A DNA stretch of 64,000 nucleotides from Flammula alnicola (taxonomy: Eukaryota; Basidiomycota; Agaricomycetes; Agaricales; Strophariaceae): positions 372,001-436,000 of the forward strand of contig JADNRV010000005.1 of assembly GCA_015499995.1 (NCBI GenBank). Reading direction: 5' to 3'. Position 1 is the stretch's first letter. Each line of letters starts with the position of its first letter. The notes below the pieces were generated by a model. That model had not been told where the DNA came from. It saw only the letters and a list, made by a program, of their open reading frames with translations, and did not search any database. Shown in pieces: positions 1 through 12,502 of this stretch. The position numbers and the translations under genes are program-made.

Positions 1-3000
1 ATCACCCCCCGCGTCCCGCCCTACCGCGGCCTCGTCTGGGTCGTGTGCGAGGACGACCTCGAAAACTCTGGGGACCATGTCTCCTTGAGGGTTTTGCGCA
101 GGAAGCCGCAAGGTGTGACCCAGCAGCAGGGTGCGGATGCCTCCATGCCTTCCTCGTCTGAGGATTCCGACGACATGTCGGACTCGTCGTTCCAGGACGA
201 TTTGGACGAGGAAGAACAGGACATGTTGATGATGATTGAGCAGGACCAGAGAGAGCGGCAAAGAGAGAGCGACGCTGCTGCTGCTGCTGCTGCGTCGTCC
301 ACCACGTGCTCCTCTACCTCTGCGTCTGCTTCTTCCACAACATCCAACTCCAACTCCAACCTGAGCTCGCCCGCATCTACATGCTCGACACACGACCTCG
401 ACGCCGACGCCGACGACGAAGCCGACGCGCCGCCCTCGCCGCGCTCGCCGCTCCTGCAGACGCCCCTCCAGATGCAGGTCGACGACGTGCGCGTCGTCCC
501 TGGCGGCGCAGACGATGCGGACGCTATGGGCTTGGGCATCACGATCCCGGAGGACTTGGGGCTCGTCACTGGGAGCATCGTCAAGGAGAAGAAGGAGGAG
601 GGGCATTACGAGGGCCCGCATATGCATCCTGTCGCGCATCGCCCTGCGCCTGCGGTTGGACCTGGCGTGGGGGCGCCTATACCCTTGCCCGGTATCACGA
701 CGGCGAATGGCGGTGTGGATGGGGCGCTTGAGCCTTCGCCTTCTTCGACGACTTCGACTTCAACGACTTATTCAGCCTCCTCCTCTTTGGAGGAGATGCC
801 GCCGCCCCATTCCCATTCGGCAATTACGTCTGATGCGGATGCGGATGTCAATGTATCTCCGCCGCCGCCGCCGCCGCCTCCACTTTCATCTGGGTTGGGC
901 GTGGGTGTGGGCGGCGCCACATCCCCATCTGTCAACACCGACGACCCTGCCTCGGCCCAACGATCTCCACCATCTCAACAATCCCAACAATCAACCCACA
1001 CCCACACCCACACCCAAGCCCAAGCGACGCCAAGTCTGAAACGCCCGACAGACCCCGCAGCGCCGCCCCTCCTCACGTCGACGTTCCGCCCGAAGGAGCT
1101 GTTGAGGCGCCGGCGGGAGCGGGAGAGGGGTGGCGGTGCGTCGAAGGATGCGAAGGGCGGGGCGTTGAAGATTAATGGAGGCGGAGGACGGGGCTGTGGA
1201 CGGGAGGGTAAACCTGTGGGTACGGGGCAGGGGCAGGGGCAGGGGCGGGATGAGAATGAGGAGGAGGGCTGGGAGTTCGTGCCTGCGCGTGTGCCGGAGG
1301 GGATTTCGTTGAGGAATTTTGGGATTCAGGTCGTGAGTGTCTTTTTTTCTTTTTATTTTATTTTTCGTGTTCTTTTCGTTGGTTTTTTGGGTTTGGGTTT
1401 GGGTTTGGGTTTTTTCGTTGGCGCGCGCTGCACTTTTTTTTCGGGGCTTGCGGGCTCGTTGGTTGCGGCAATTTAATTTTAAAATTTATTTCTTTCGTTT
1501 CTTGGTTTGAGTTTGGGTTTGGGTTTGGGGCTTGTGCCGCTTTTTCATTTTCATTTTTGACTTTTGGGCTCTGTTTTTTTTGTTCGTTGGTTGCGGCAAT
1601 TCAATTCATTTTATTTCTTTCTTTCGGTTCTTGGAAGTGTGTCATGGAGTTTTGAGCGAGCGTTGCGGTTCGCGTCCGTTCGGGTTCTGGTGTTCTCTCT
1701 CTCGCTCTCTTTTCCCCCCTTCATTCGTGTGCTCGTTGCATAAAGAAAGGCATATGTTGAGAAGGCCTTCGCACATTTGTGTTGCCTGTGTTTCTGCGTC
1801 TGCGTTTCTTTCATGTTTTATTTTTCTTTCTCTTCTCTTTTCTCGCTTCGCTTCGCACTTGCATGCCATTACGATGATCATGTTTGCGTTTGAGGCTCTC
1901 ATTCAATCTTTTATGACGTTGAGGCCATTCCATCTTTATTTCTTTCTTTCGTTTTTGTGAAGTGTGTCATGGAGTTTTGAGCGAGCGCTGCGGTTCGGTT
2001 TCTGGTGTTCTGGGGGGTTTTTTTGTTGCATCCGTGCTCTGTTGCATAAAGAAAGGCATATGTTGAGAACGCCTTGGTACACTTATGTCTGGTTGTCTGT
2101 GTTTCTTCTGCGTTTTATTTTCTGTCTCTTTTCTTTTCGCACTTGCATGCTATTACATCATGTTTGCGTTTGAGGCTCTCTCTCATTCAATCTTTCATGA
2201 CGTTGAGGCGGTTCCATGGTCTCTTTCAGTGCACGCATACATGCATGAACCTTGACTGCCCCATCTCCTTTTTTGAGTGCATTCTCTCCTTCATCGCGAT
2301 CGCCGTTCTCTCTTTTTCTTTTTCTTGCTCGGAGCGAGAACCCCTCTGTGTTTTGCATACGTTCTACCTCTACCTCTACTTGCCTCCATATGCAGTCATT
2401 ACGCTGGCCTTCCCACCCATCCGTTCTCGAGGGCTCTCTTCGCTTTTCTAACAAGATAGGATCGTTTAGTGGGTACCCTCCCTGTGTATTATCTGTATAT
2501 GGACGCATGCAGACGAAGGGCATGACCTGGAGGGCTGGTGGCGGATGTCTGCGATCGTGTGCATCGTGTTATTTGATTCCTTTTTTTTTGTCTACTTGGT
2601 TCTGTGTTTTGGATGCCTGATTTTTTTCGCCGTCTTTCTTTCTTTCATTTTGTTTTCGTTCTAGAGTGAGATTCATTAAACTTTTCTCGTTCTGTTTTTC
2701 ATGGCCTCTGCATCTCCTGTCTTCTACCATACATTTGCTAACTCTGCCTTTCTTCCTCTGCCTTGCAGCCGATCTATGCCACCCTCTCCGACATCGTCGT
2801 GTACTCGCCGTATGGTGCCACGCCAGCGGCCATTGCCCTCGCACGTCGGTTTAGGACGGCCATCCAGGCTAAACGGGCGGAGCGGATGCGCGCCGCCGGG
2901 ATGGTTGATGGTGCTGTCACTGATTCGGGCCCGGATTCGACTACGCCAGCAGCGGCCACCAATGAGGCCGCTGGTGGGTTCGTGCAATATAACGTTTTCG

Positions 3001-6000
3001 TGCTCGATGCGGCGGAGGACGAGCTGAGGCAGGCCGTGCCGCATTTGATGATGCGGATTTGTGGTGCGGGCGTGCCGGGTGGTCTGCAGCCTGCCGCTGG
3101 GCCGTCTACCAGGCCCGCGAAGGGCAACAATGCGAACTCGGCAAGTGGCAAAGAAAGAAGCGGTGCTTTGTTGGATATCGGCGCACATACGGATGGCCCG
3201 GACGGGCATGTGATGGAACTCAGGCGGCTAGAGGCGGAGGAGCGGAAGGCGAGACGAGAGCAGGAGAAGGAGAAGAAAGCTAGTGAGAGGGATGTGGGTA
3301 TGGATATGGTCGTTGATATGGATTTGGCCGAGGAGGGCGCTGCGATGGATGTGGACCCCGAGAGCGACTGCGACTGCGATTGCGATGCAGAGAAGCAGGA
3401 GGAAGAGCCTGACGATGACCTCTGCCTCATCCAGAATACGGTCGACTTTGCGCTGCGAGAGAGGGAGGAGATGCGCGATTTGACCAAGGCTTCGGAGATT
3501 ATTAGCTTGTATCCTCAGCCCCCGACTGTGCCTCCTGGTCTCGATCAGACTACTACTACTCGTCCTTCCACGCCAGCGAAGCCTGGAAGACATGTCGATG
3601 CTCAGAGTGATTCGACACCGTCATGGGACCCGCGCGTTGGGCAGGTCTACCTCGGTAATTCGGGGGATGTGCCGCTTGCGCCAGACGTGCCGACACAGTT
3701 CCGCCATGCATCGAGTGTGGCGAGGGATGCGGACGAGGCGGCGAGGTGGGATTGGAACACGCTGACGCGGCATCTCAAGGGTGTGGACGGGCTCTTGGCA
3801 GAGTACGAGGCCGACTTCAACGACACGGTCGAGGGCGAAGGAGGCGGCGAGGAAGCCGCTACGCTGCAGCAGCCGCACGAGGACGACCCGTTCAACTACG
3901 TCGCGACGAACGACCCTGCTGTTGGGTTTGGATATGATATTTGTGTCGAGTGCCATGACCTCGCGCCGTTCCCGTCGACGGCGCATCTCCGGGCTGCGGA
4001 GGAGCATCTGGCGACGTTGGATGTGATGTGGCGCGAAAGGTGGGAGAGGGCGTGGGTTGCGCGCGAGGAGACACGTACGCGGGCTTCTAGTGCGCTCGAG
4101 TCTGGGTCGGATGAATCGGCAGAGGAGGCGCAGGCTCGAGAACGAAATGAGAGGATGAGGCGGAGCGTTGCGCCTGGTCCGCCCCCGCCTGCACCGCCCC
4201 GACCGCCACCGCACGCCAATGCTGTTATTCACTTGCCGTTCCCGAGCTCGCCGTCGAATTCGCAGGCGACCATGGTGGCGCTGATGCCTGTTGTGAAGTT
4301 TTTAGAGAAGTGGGTGAGGCCTGTGTCGCCGCCGCCTGTAGTGAAGCCGCCTCCGACGGTACCTGAAACACCGACACGGCCTGCGACGCCGCCTGAGCTG
4401 AAGAATCTGAGGATGATTGGGAACGTGGATCCGAAGAGGAATGCAGCAGGCGCTGCTGCTGCAACTGCGACTGCGACTACGACTGCGAGTGGAGGACAGA
4501 ATACGAGTGGAGGCTCGAGGCGCTGGTCGTCCGTGACGTCGTTGATGCCCTCTTTCCCATCTTTCCCTGGGGTGGGTGGTGGTAATTCACATGCCAACAA
4601 TAAAGCGCCCACACCTCCGCCTCCAGGCCCGCTTCCTGCTCATCCGTCCCGTTCGCGGGCAATGACTTCTCCGTCGTCTCAGCAGCATGTTGCACATGCA
4701 CCTACCCCTGTGCAAGCTCGCACGAGGCCGCTCAAAATCTTGCTGTACTCTTCCGACGGTTACACCGAGTCCTCGGTGCCTGCTCTCTGCCTGTTGATGG
4801 CCATCAAGGGCCTTATGCTCCCTGAAGCCTACCTCGAGCTACAGGTTGAGAAGAGGCGAAGCTTCTTCGTGTATCAGGGTGATTTGGGCATCCTCAGGAG
4901 GGTAGAAGGGCGGTTACGCGAAGAGAGGGATCGAGAGAAGGAGAAGGAGCGCGAGAGGGAGAGGGAACGAGAGAGGATGGCAGCTGGGGCGTATCATTCG
5001 TCCTTGGGTAGTGCGATCAATGCGAATGGGAAGAGGACGGCGCCTGCGCCTGTGCCGACTCGTGGCGCGTATTGGTCAAGTTCTGGCAGTCCTGCATCGG
5101 GTTCTGCGACGCCTTCCAGGCCTCCGCCTCCTGTCAGCCATGGCTCGTCGTCCTTCATGGGACGACCAGCTGCCAAGTCTGTTTCGTTTGCGCATCCTCC
5201 GCAGGTTATGGGGGCGTCGCATTATCAGCAGCAACAAAACCAACAGCCACAGCACCAGGTCTCGATACCTCCTACCGTAGTCTCATCTCAGAACTCGGTT
5301 ATACCACCCACGTCGTATCATGCACAGACGCAATTGAAGTTCGGTAGCTTACCGGCTCAGAGTACCCCGCATCCTCCAACTTACTCTTCCTCTACTATGA
5401 TCCAACACTCTGAAAAAGGATATATTCCACAACAAACGCAGCAAGCCGGCATCGTAAAAGGCCGTCCGAGGGCTAGCACCAGCCCATGGTTGCCGAGTCT
5501 CTTTGGCGGGGATCATCAGTCATGGTTCAACGACCCACGTTTCGATGGAAGTTTCCCAAGCAGAGTGCTTCCATTTCTGTATCTTGGAAATCTGTGCGTA
5601 TGTTCCGTCTTAATTTCCGTGTTTTTATCTCACGTCGCGGTATCTAGGAATCATGCATCGAATGTCTACATGTTGCACGCGCTCGGCATAACCCACGTCG
5701 TGTCAGTCGGTGAATGTGCCCTCGTACCTCCTCCACACCACATGACCATGAACGGGATCGTAACTGCCGCGGCATGCCATCGCCCTGGCCCTGGCGCACA
5801 ATTTGTGCAGGGTAAAGGTCCCGGTGGGCATGGGTCACTGTGGATCGAAGAACGTGAGGGTCGCATCAAGGTGCTGGACATCAAGGGCGTATGCGATGAC
5901 GGAATTGATACCCTTGAGCCTCAGCTGGAGCCCATATGCGACTGGATCGACAAGGCACGGCAGGAGGGTGGGCAGGTCCTCGTCCATTGTCGCGTTGGAG

Positions 6001-6327
6001 TGTCTAGGAGCGCCACTGTCACCGTAAGTCTTTTCTGATTCTATGTCTTTGGATGATAATGACCCTAGTATGCAGATTGCCTATGTCATGAAGCACCTTT
6101 CGTTGCCCCTAGTGGACGCATATCTCATTGTTCGCTCACGGAGATTGTCAGTACTCATTCAGCCGAACATGCGGCTCCTATATAACCTCTGTGGGTGGGA
6201 GATCAAACTAGCGAAAGAACGCGCAAATGGAAACGAACGCAAGCTGAAGAAGGAGCTTGCAAGGACGTTAACGTGGCCATACCTTGCGAAGGAAGTGCAT
6301 GCTCTCAATGAGAAATACCTTCATTGA
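1..6327 (+). CDS. PPS1: Dual-specificity protein phosphatase, Pps1 family (5' end missing)
   Basis: Exons read as 1-1332, 2769-5593, 5648-6023 and 6076-6327, giving 1594 visible residues; the start lies upstream of the window. The catalytic loop HCRVGVSRSAT (Cys near visible residue 1500) is the CX5R signature of a dual-specificity/tyrosine phosphatase. Other Pps1-family landmarks are YRGLVWVVCED at the left edge, IYATLSDIVVYSP after the first intron, KILLYSSDGYTESS (a second, inactive-looking phosphatase-like segment), and FPSRVLPFLYLGNL, where intron 5594-5647 falls. In yeast Pps1 acts on phospho-Tyr/Thr in cell-cycle control. The protein is roughly twice the size of yeast Pps1 because of low-complexity stretches rich in Ser/Asp/Pro, poly-Ala, a GQ repeat and a long Arg/Glu run (about 4920-4980). 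The first intron is 1436 bp, far longer than any other here. The 54-nt intron 5594-5647 is stop-free and in frame, so an unspliced reading is possible. Confidence 0.88.
1333..2768 (+). other. 1436-bp phase-0 intron of the PPS1 gene
   Basis: GTGAGT at 1333 and TTGCAG ending at 2768 join NFGIQV to PIYATLSD in frame. The intron is very T-rich on the coding strand, carries no recognisable ORF, and contains an imperfect tandem duplication (separate entry) plus two short TTTGGG runs (1388-1416, 1508-1530). Confidence 0.75.
1606..2222 (+). repeat. Imperfect tandem duplication (about 0.3 kb x 2) inside the PPS1 intron
   Basis: Three collinear blocks occur twice: a block holding GTGTGTCATGGAGTTTTGAG at about 1636 and 1959; a block holding GTTGCATAAAGAAAGGCATA at about 1734 and 2040; and a block from CTTGCATGC to GACGTTGAGG at about 1859-1922 and 2142-2210. 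Spacing of about 280-325 bp and conserved order mark a diverged head-to-tail duplication. A shorter related segment (GGTTGCGGCAATT...) also repeats at about 1462 and 1590. Confidence 0.8.
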
Positions 6328-7683
6328 GGTCGAAAACTCTAACCCTCGCCAACGTGATTACTATCACTTTCGCCTAATTCCAACCAGTGCACACACACGA
6401 AAGCGTAGACAATCTTGGACGCGCAAAATAATCTCCGCCGTTCGCAGCCAAATTCCTCAAAGCATATATTTACATCTCACCCTTCTTTGTTTTGTTTCTA
6501 GCAACGTTTCTGTACTACTACTATTCGCGCATTGTTACCTTGTTGTACCCACTTCCTCATCCTCGTATCTTTTCTTGTTTCGGTCTCATCCTCGCATTTC
6601 ATGTATGTGCATTGCTCCGTCGTCCTCTGTTTTCCTGGTTTCTGTATATTTGTTTCTCCTTTGTGCATAGCATGATTCCTTTCCATCCTCCATTTTGTTG
6701 CATACAACACATAACTCCTGTTTCCCTTCTTGCTGTTACACATCTGCTCAGTAATTGCAACTAAATTGCTTTGTCCGGGATTTTCGCCATACGTCAGGCA
6801 GTAAATCGTCCCGCTTTTGAAGTCGTTTTACGCCTGCGGTATACTTCGTGTTGGCCCCACAGTTAATAAATATGGTCGAGGGTGCCATGTATTGATTTGC
6901 TTTCCTAAACGACTGTCAGAGCCTGGTGGGAGCCGTTCAGACATGAATCCATTGGCCAATTTGCCGCCAGGCCACATGCTCCTTTCCAAGAGCGTTCCAT
7001 TACGCAACTTAATCAGAAAGCATTCACTGAACATTTGATGAAGAATGAAGCTCCCATTCCCTTTATCCTGGGCGCTTGTTTCCTTATACTAATTGCAGGG
7101 TTCAAGAGTTATCGCCGTTTACTTGCACAGCAACCCCCTGCCACCCTGGAGATTGCCGATGTCCAAATAATACTTGGGGCTAGAGCTGACTATGTCCGAT
7201 AGAACATCTAAAAAATATTTCCGTCCGCCAAAAACTACTTCCGCATGGACAAAAGCCGTTGGGAGAAGAGTTGAAAGAACGAGCATGAGAATTGCTATCC
7301 CATACAGGTCGGTCTTCGATCTTCTTTCCGCGAACGTGGTATGTATGACGATTCGTGCTCAATGATGGGCAAGAAGGGGATGAAGATGTTTGATGGAAAC
7401 AGTAATATTGGAAGTTTCGCGGGAGATGCAGCTGAGGCTGTTGGAGCTCCACAGCAGTAAACTTCGAACTTCGAACCAAGGAAGCGCACGCTTGCCCGGA
7501 GATTGAGCACTCCTAGGCAACAGGCTGACAGGTGGGATTGGCATACGCCAAATGAGGGACAAGTGGGCATCACGCTACTATCACCCCAATGGGTCTATGA
7601 ATGCGAATAGTCTATGGGTTGTGACCCTTGCCCGGCGCCGCCCTTTGGAGGAGAAAATGATATTTACAACTCAAGTTTGAAGA
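6328..7683. other. Intergenic region between convergent PPS1 and GAL1
   Basis: About 1.36 kb between the stops of two convergent genes. The left part is pyrimidine-rich and probably 3' UTR of PPS1. ORFs such as 6817-7038 have no splice context or family resemblance I recognise. I see no RNA gene or repeat. Confidence 0.5.
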
Positions 7684-9817
7684 CTAGAATATACAATCGT
7701 TGATTATGGTATTTCGGAAATATTCGATGGGAAATTCGGACTGACCACAGGCACCGCTACCGGGCTTTGTCGCGAATATGACCTCGCTCAAGGCATCGCC
7801 TTCCAAATTCTTGTACGCAGGGTAGGTCTCTTTGACTTTTCGGATAAAATTATAGACTTCGTCCTCGGCTACCAGAGATACGGTGCAGCCGCCCCATCCT
7901 GCACCTAGATTCCGCGACAAAACTTTCCGTCATTCACGTGAGGGCGCCGATAACAGAAATAGCCTACCGGTAAGCCTACTGCCATAAGCACCAGCTTTCC
8001 TGGCCAGGCGCGTGAGTTCGTCCAACTCAGGGCATGAACATTCGAAGAAGTTAGCACAACTAGAGTGAGAATCGTTCATAAGATCGCCCATTTTATTAAA
8101 GAATGCGTCGTTTCTGTCAGAGGATTCAGAGACCTCCAGACAGGTACGCCTGAACTGGAGGACACGCCGTGCCTCGGTGAAAACGTGTTTTGCACGCTTG
8201 TATAGTTGGAAATACGTGGCTTCGACTACAAAAGGGAGTTGTCATGTAGGGAATAATGAAAGTTGACGGTAAAAGTTCCGACTCACTATCGACCCACGAA
8301 AGGTATACTTCGTGGAATGTATCATTAGACAAACCAGTCATCTCTACCATCTCATCCATCGTCACTCCGAGTTGGCTATCTACTCGGTTCTTCGGCTTTA
8401 ACGCGTCCAGCTTTTGCTCTAATGTCGAGATAACCTTTTCCAATGCATCAGGCCCCATGTCTTCGCCATATTTCTCGCCTGCTATTTGACCCGCAACTTC
8501 CCTGTAAGTGATCCTGTCCTTGGAATCGATTTGGAGTCCCAGGAATTTTGCTAAGATACGGGCTCCGACTAAGGTCTCAACCACGCGAAGATTATATCCC
8601 TTTTTCGCGCTCAGAGCTTTGTCAGCGACTACAAGAGAGTTCGCGCACACAAAGACCACGCGAGCAGGAAGAGGTACGGCCAACGCTGTCAAAGAAGGAT
8701 AGAAGGTAATGTATAGTGCCGACGATGGATCGGACATGACCGAGGCTGCTTGGTCCATCCTTTGAAGTTACAGTATATCGATTAGAGGTCGAGGATGATC
8801 TGTAAAATTCTCCTCACCCTCCGCTGTTGACACCTAGAATAATATGAGAGGACGTTCTTCGAATGCATCACGAATAAAATCGCGTACCAACTCGTTTCTC
8901 GTTCTTCATGGCTAATTGCACTAACCCTCCTTTGTTGAGGACGGCGTGGTCGGCATAATCTTCTAGCTATAATTTGATGGGGATATCAAGGTAGGTCATC
9001 CTAGGTTATCTCCTAAGTAAAAAGTGTTGCAATCACCTTTCCATTGACGGCTAGAAATGCAAGAGTACTGGCGACAACCATTGCAGCACTTGATGACAAA
9101 CCAGAACCAGCTGGGACAGAACCAGTAACCAAAAGATCCACGGGAACAGGTAGACCTTCTCCACCAGAAAAGTGGTGATTGAGGACACCCTACGACAATT
9201 ATGAGCTTCGATTTCTCCAATGCTATTCCTGGACCCACATAGTATCCTGCCTTCACGTAGCTCTCCCACCGCAGCTCTTTCGTGTTAATGTCAAGATGCC
9301 AGCTTTCAACACGAGCGTGTTGTTCACCAACTTCCTGCGGCTCCTTTACAGCCGGAGCAAAAACTTGTCGAGTATATTTTGGTAGTAAGTTCTCCGCCAC
9401 AACACTGCCAGGAGCGTCCTGTATTTCCACGCTGTCCGACAAAGCAGGAATAGGACGCGGGCCACACGCGATAAGGATGTCCCTTTCGATTGCAGCGGGT
9501 AGAACTCCAAATAATGCATAGTCAATATGTTCACCTAGGGTGGACGATGAGATCATAGATTGATTTTACATAAGTTATCGCGCACCAATTAAGCTGTGAT
9601 TTTGCATGCCATCAGTACATATATGCTATGAGAAATAAGCAGAAACGTACTTGACACGCCCTGGAGCTCTTGCAATATAGGCAGGCTTTCTACCGAACCT
9701 CTTCTCAAACTGTTCGGCAAGATCATTCCACCTCTTTGCGTGCGGCAACGATGCCTCCAAGCTGCCAAAGACATCAGGTAAAGTCTTGTAAACAGGAATG
9801 GCTTGTTCAGAAATCAT
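7684..9817 (-). CDS. GAL1: Galactokinase (GHMP family), nine exons including 8-nt and 16-nt exons
   Basis: Catalyses ATP-dependent phosphorylation of galactose to galactose-1-phosphate, the entry step of the Leloir pathway in the cytosol. Exons (coding order): 9817-9651, 9593-9586, 9534-9239, 9189-9037, 8966-8888, 8833-8818, 8759-8287, 8225-7968, 7904-7684; 556 residues, close to yeast Gal1 (528). The galactokinase signature GRVNLIGEHIDY is assembled across exons 1-3, the GHMP ATP loop is VTGSVPAGSGLSSSAA (about 178-193), SGGMDQAASVMS follows exon 6, and the C-terminal motif TGAGWGGCTVSLV spans the last intron. The start at 9817 is the first Met of the exon encoding MISEQAIPVYKTLPDVFGS. Microexon 9593-9586 supplies part of the codons for N-L-I-G. 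No GAL7/GAL10 homologue is adjacent. Confidence 0.95.
9586..9593 (-). other. 8-nt microexon of GAL1
   Basis: CTTAATTG lies between an acceptor CACAG and a donor GTGCGC. Joined to ...GTCAA (ending 9651) and GTGAACAT (from 9534), it restores N-L-I-G-E-H, the invariant galactokinase signature. Flanking introns are 57 and 51 nt. Confidence 0.9.
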
Positions 9818-12446
9818 AACGAGGCGGTAGTTGGAGATGAATAACTAATTCTTCCAGGATGAGCCGCATATATTCCGTTTCAATGGTAGTGGGCCGGTAC
9901 TCCATGTGACCAGAGTAGACACGCGTCCTCATGAGTCAGACAATTCCTTCAAGCTCAGCTCACAACAGACATGTTTTAGTTGCAATTTTTCAGTGCAAAA
10001 GTTCTTACCAGCGTAAACTTGAGGACGAAGGGGGGAAATGTCTGATTTTGCCCTCATTTTCGAACAAAAAATTCAAGTTGAAAATCACGCGGCCCGCAAC
10101 CGGCCCGTTAAAGGTCTGGGCTAATCCTATGACTGGTCGAAGACGTGGCGCCTGTGTCTGGAACCTGTGCAGACACTGCCAGTGCAGAGGCTTGGTCGCA
10201 TGAAAAGATCGAGGTTGGTCACCGCAGGACGGGCGAATGATTGCCCAACGGAATTAACGGCTGGCTATGCCTTTGTCCTTGTTTGGTTCTAATTGGCGTC
10301 CATGCATAAAAACGACCCAAGGCCTTAAAACCTGATCTGACACGCGCTCAGAGCTTTCTTTTTCACAACTCTGCTTTGTCTTCTTGTCCCGATAGATGAC
10401 CGTGACCCAAAGACAACATGACATGGTATTCCACCTCTTTGTTGACATTTTCATTCGCAATATGTGGCGTCCATATCTCAAAACACATTGACACGAGGCC
10501 GAGCAAGGTCCGAGAATTCCGAAAGGCCTCATGTTATTCTTGGGCCTTGGAAATGACACCACATTAGTGATGTTAAACGCAAGAGCTGTAATTACTGGCG
10601 CTTACAGTCGATGCAAGAGTGTCCGATGTCGCACCATGCAACATTTTCTTAATCTTCATTAATAATACTTTTAATAACTATGCACGGATATTGGATTCAG
10701 CCTCTGGCAGTATTTTATCACGAAAGACGTGGCGCAACTATCTGTGCGGCTATTTATGGGTATGTGCTCTTCTCATCTACTTCTCATTTCAGTGCTTTAA
10801 ATATGAATTATTTTAGAATTGTTTCAATGGCAGTAGTGGGATAAAAATAGAACTTGGTCATCTATTTTTATCACTACAATTTGCAGACACCCTTGTCACT
10901 TGTGAAGTAAAGTTCTGCGCTTCAGCTGAGGCTGGAAGGAAGTATGACCTTTTTTCATCAGGTATTCTAGCGCTCATATTTGGGTGCTCTGAGGTAAGGC
11001 GGAACCGTGGAAAGGAGGTGAAGGCTCAGAAATGACCTCCTTTCATAGTTTCTGGTCCTGATGCGTGGGTGCAGGACCTTGGTTAGTTTGGGTCGAGCTC
11101 ATCGGAGCTTGGTTTTGCCGAGATCCGAGCAACACCCACTACAAGGGCCTATAATTATTTACTTAGGAAGGAATGTATTTTCTGACTGCATGGCAATTTA
11201 TTCTACAAGAAAACATACTCTTCAGAGCTATTACTGGCCTTCAACGATGCTCAAGTGAAGTTCAAAGATGCCGTGGGAATCGTTGATATCAAAACGTGTA
11301 GAGTTCGCGATATGGCAAGCAGGCCCTGCGCCTTGAAACCAGGTCGCAGGCACACGAATGACATCATTCGATAAATCCTGACACAGCGCATAGCGTTTTT
11401 GGTAGGTCCACGCCTCTTATGATACCCAGAATAAATAACGAAAAAGACTTTATAAGGAATAAACCGTAGTGACTGCCAAAGGCCTGGATACTTATGTTAG
11501 AATTAAGTTTGCCACAGATAATTTTAAGTAATATGGTATCGTGACACAGGCGCCAATATGTGGACTATAATCTTTTTGCAATCAAATTTCGGGGACGCCC
11601 AGGAGTCACCTTGTGGTGTAGATATCAGAAATCAAAAATGCAAAAGTGGTTCTATCGTGCGCGTAGTGTGTTCTGGCTCTCAGAAATTCAGCATCAACTA
11701 ACGTTTCTCCACAAGTCCCGCACTTGCAATCCAGATATCGAGGTTAATGTAAATGGAATTACGAAATATTAGGCTGATCGTAGAACCTTTATGCCCCTGT
11801 TCTATGTCGAGCAAACAGAACTCGGCCTAATCACTGTGAAGAGTATCAGACGGCCTAGAAAGGTTTGATCATTTTGGCCTCTTGTCCCTCTAGCTTAACC
11901 TGGAGTTGCTAAATATTAAGGGAGCAAACGACTGGTACCAAGTATGATGCAAGTTAGGAAGGATGACAATATATGACCATTTCCAACTTTCCAAGGTCGA
12001 TATTAGTTGGCCGCCGTGCAATCCTGCATCGGGATTCGGTACCGTACATTAATCAGACGTGCTTCACATATTAATGAACAGTATGTACTTTAAACTTGGA
12101 ACTTGCAAGCTGTCATTATTGTAGCATGTTCATTTATGCGACTCAGGTGTCAAGATTTTGATACTTAGAGCGCAGCATCAAAGTCAACCAGACCGAACAA
12201 ACAAGGAAACGTTTGACATGCATCCAAAGACTTGACAAGAATTCCCGAGTCATGCCGCAAAATTCCTTCAGGTCTGACCCGGCTTGTGAATTCGGACATT
12301 CAGGTTAAAAGCGGATAATCGATCATCCGGTGATATTTTAGTTGCCGGCTCTGAAATTATTGCTCTCTCGTCCTCTCAGGCTTCAAGTGAGTCATTTCCT
12401 CACATTTCGATTCTTAGAAGGCCCTCAGGCAAAGGGTGGCTCCTGA
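9818..12446. other. Intergenic region upstream of GAL1 and the aminotransferase
   Basis: About 2.6 kb, AT-rich, between divergently transcribed genes. Its right end holds the aminotransferase TATA box. I recognise no coding exon. Two hairpin-capable inverted repeats occur: 10840-10850 with 10862-10872, and 11010-11019 with 11035-11044. Confidence 0.5.
10832..10876. repeat. Inverted repeat able to form a hairpin
   Basis: GATAAAAATAG (10840-10850) and CTATTTTTATC (10862-10872) are perfect reverse complements around an 11-nt loop. The stem extends outward with AGTAGTG / CACTAC after a 2-nt bulge. It lies in non-coding DNA and no function is evident. Confidence 0.7.
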
Positions 12447-12453
12447 TATAAAA
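12447..12453 (+). promoter_or_regulatory. TATA box of the aminotransferase gene
   Basis: TATAAAA lies 56 bp upstream of the predicted ATG at 12503, the same spacing as other TATA elements in this window. Confidence 0.55.
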
Positions 12454-12502
12454 GTTGATTGTATTCCTATCAGAAGAAAGTCATTCCAGACCTTTGTGAA
12501 CA

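Noticed and set aside
306..1039. Additional ORFs in the first PPS1 exon
   Set aside because: They are alternative frames of a low-complexity GC-rich coding exon with repetitive Arg/Leu composition.
1388..1530. TTTGGG runs resembling telomere repeats
   Set aside because: Only three or four units each, inside a T-rich intron. Basidiomycete telomeres are normally TTAGGG, and the locus is internal.
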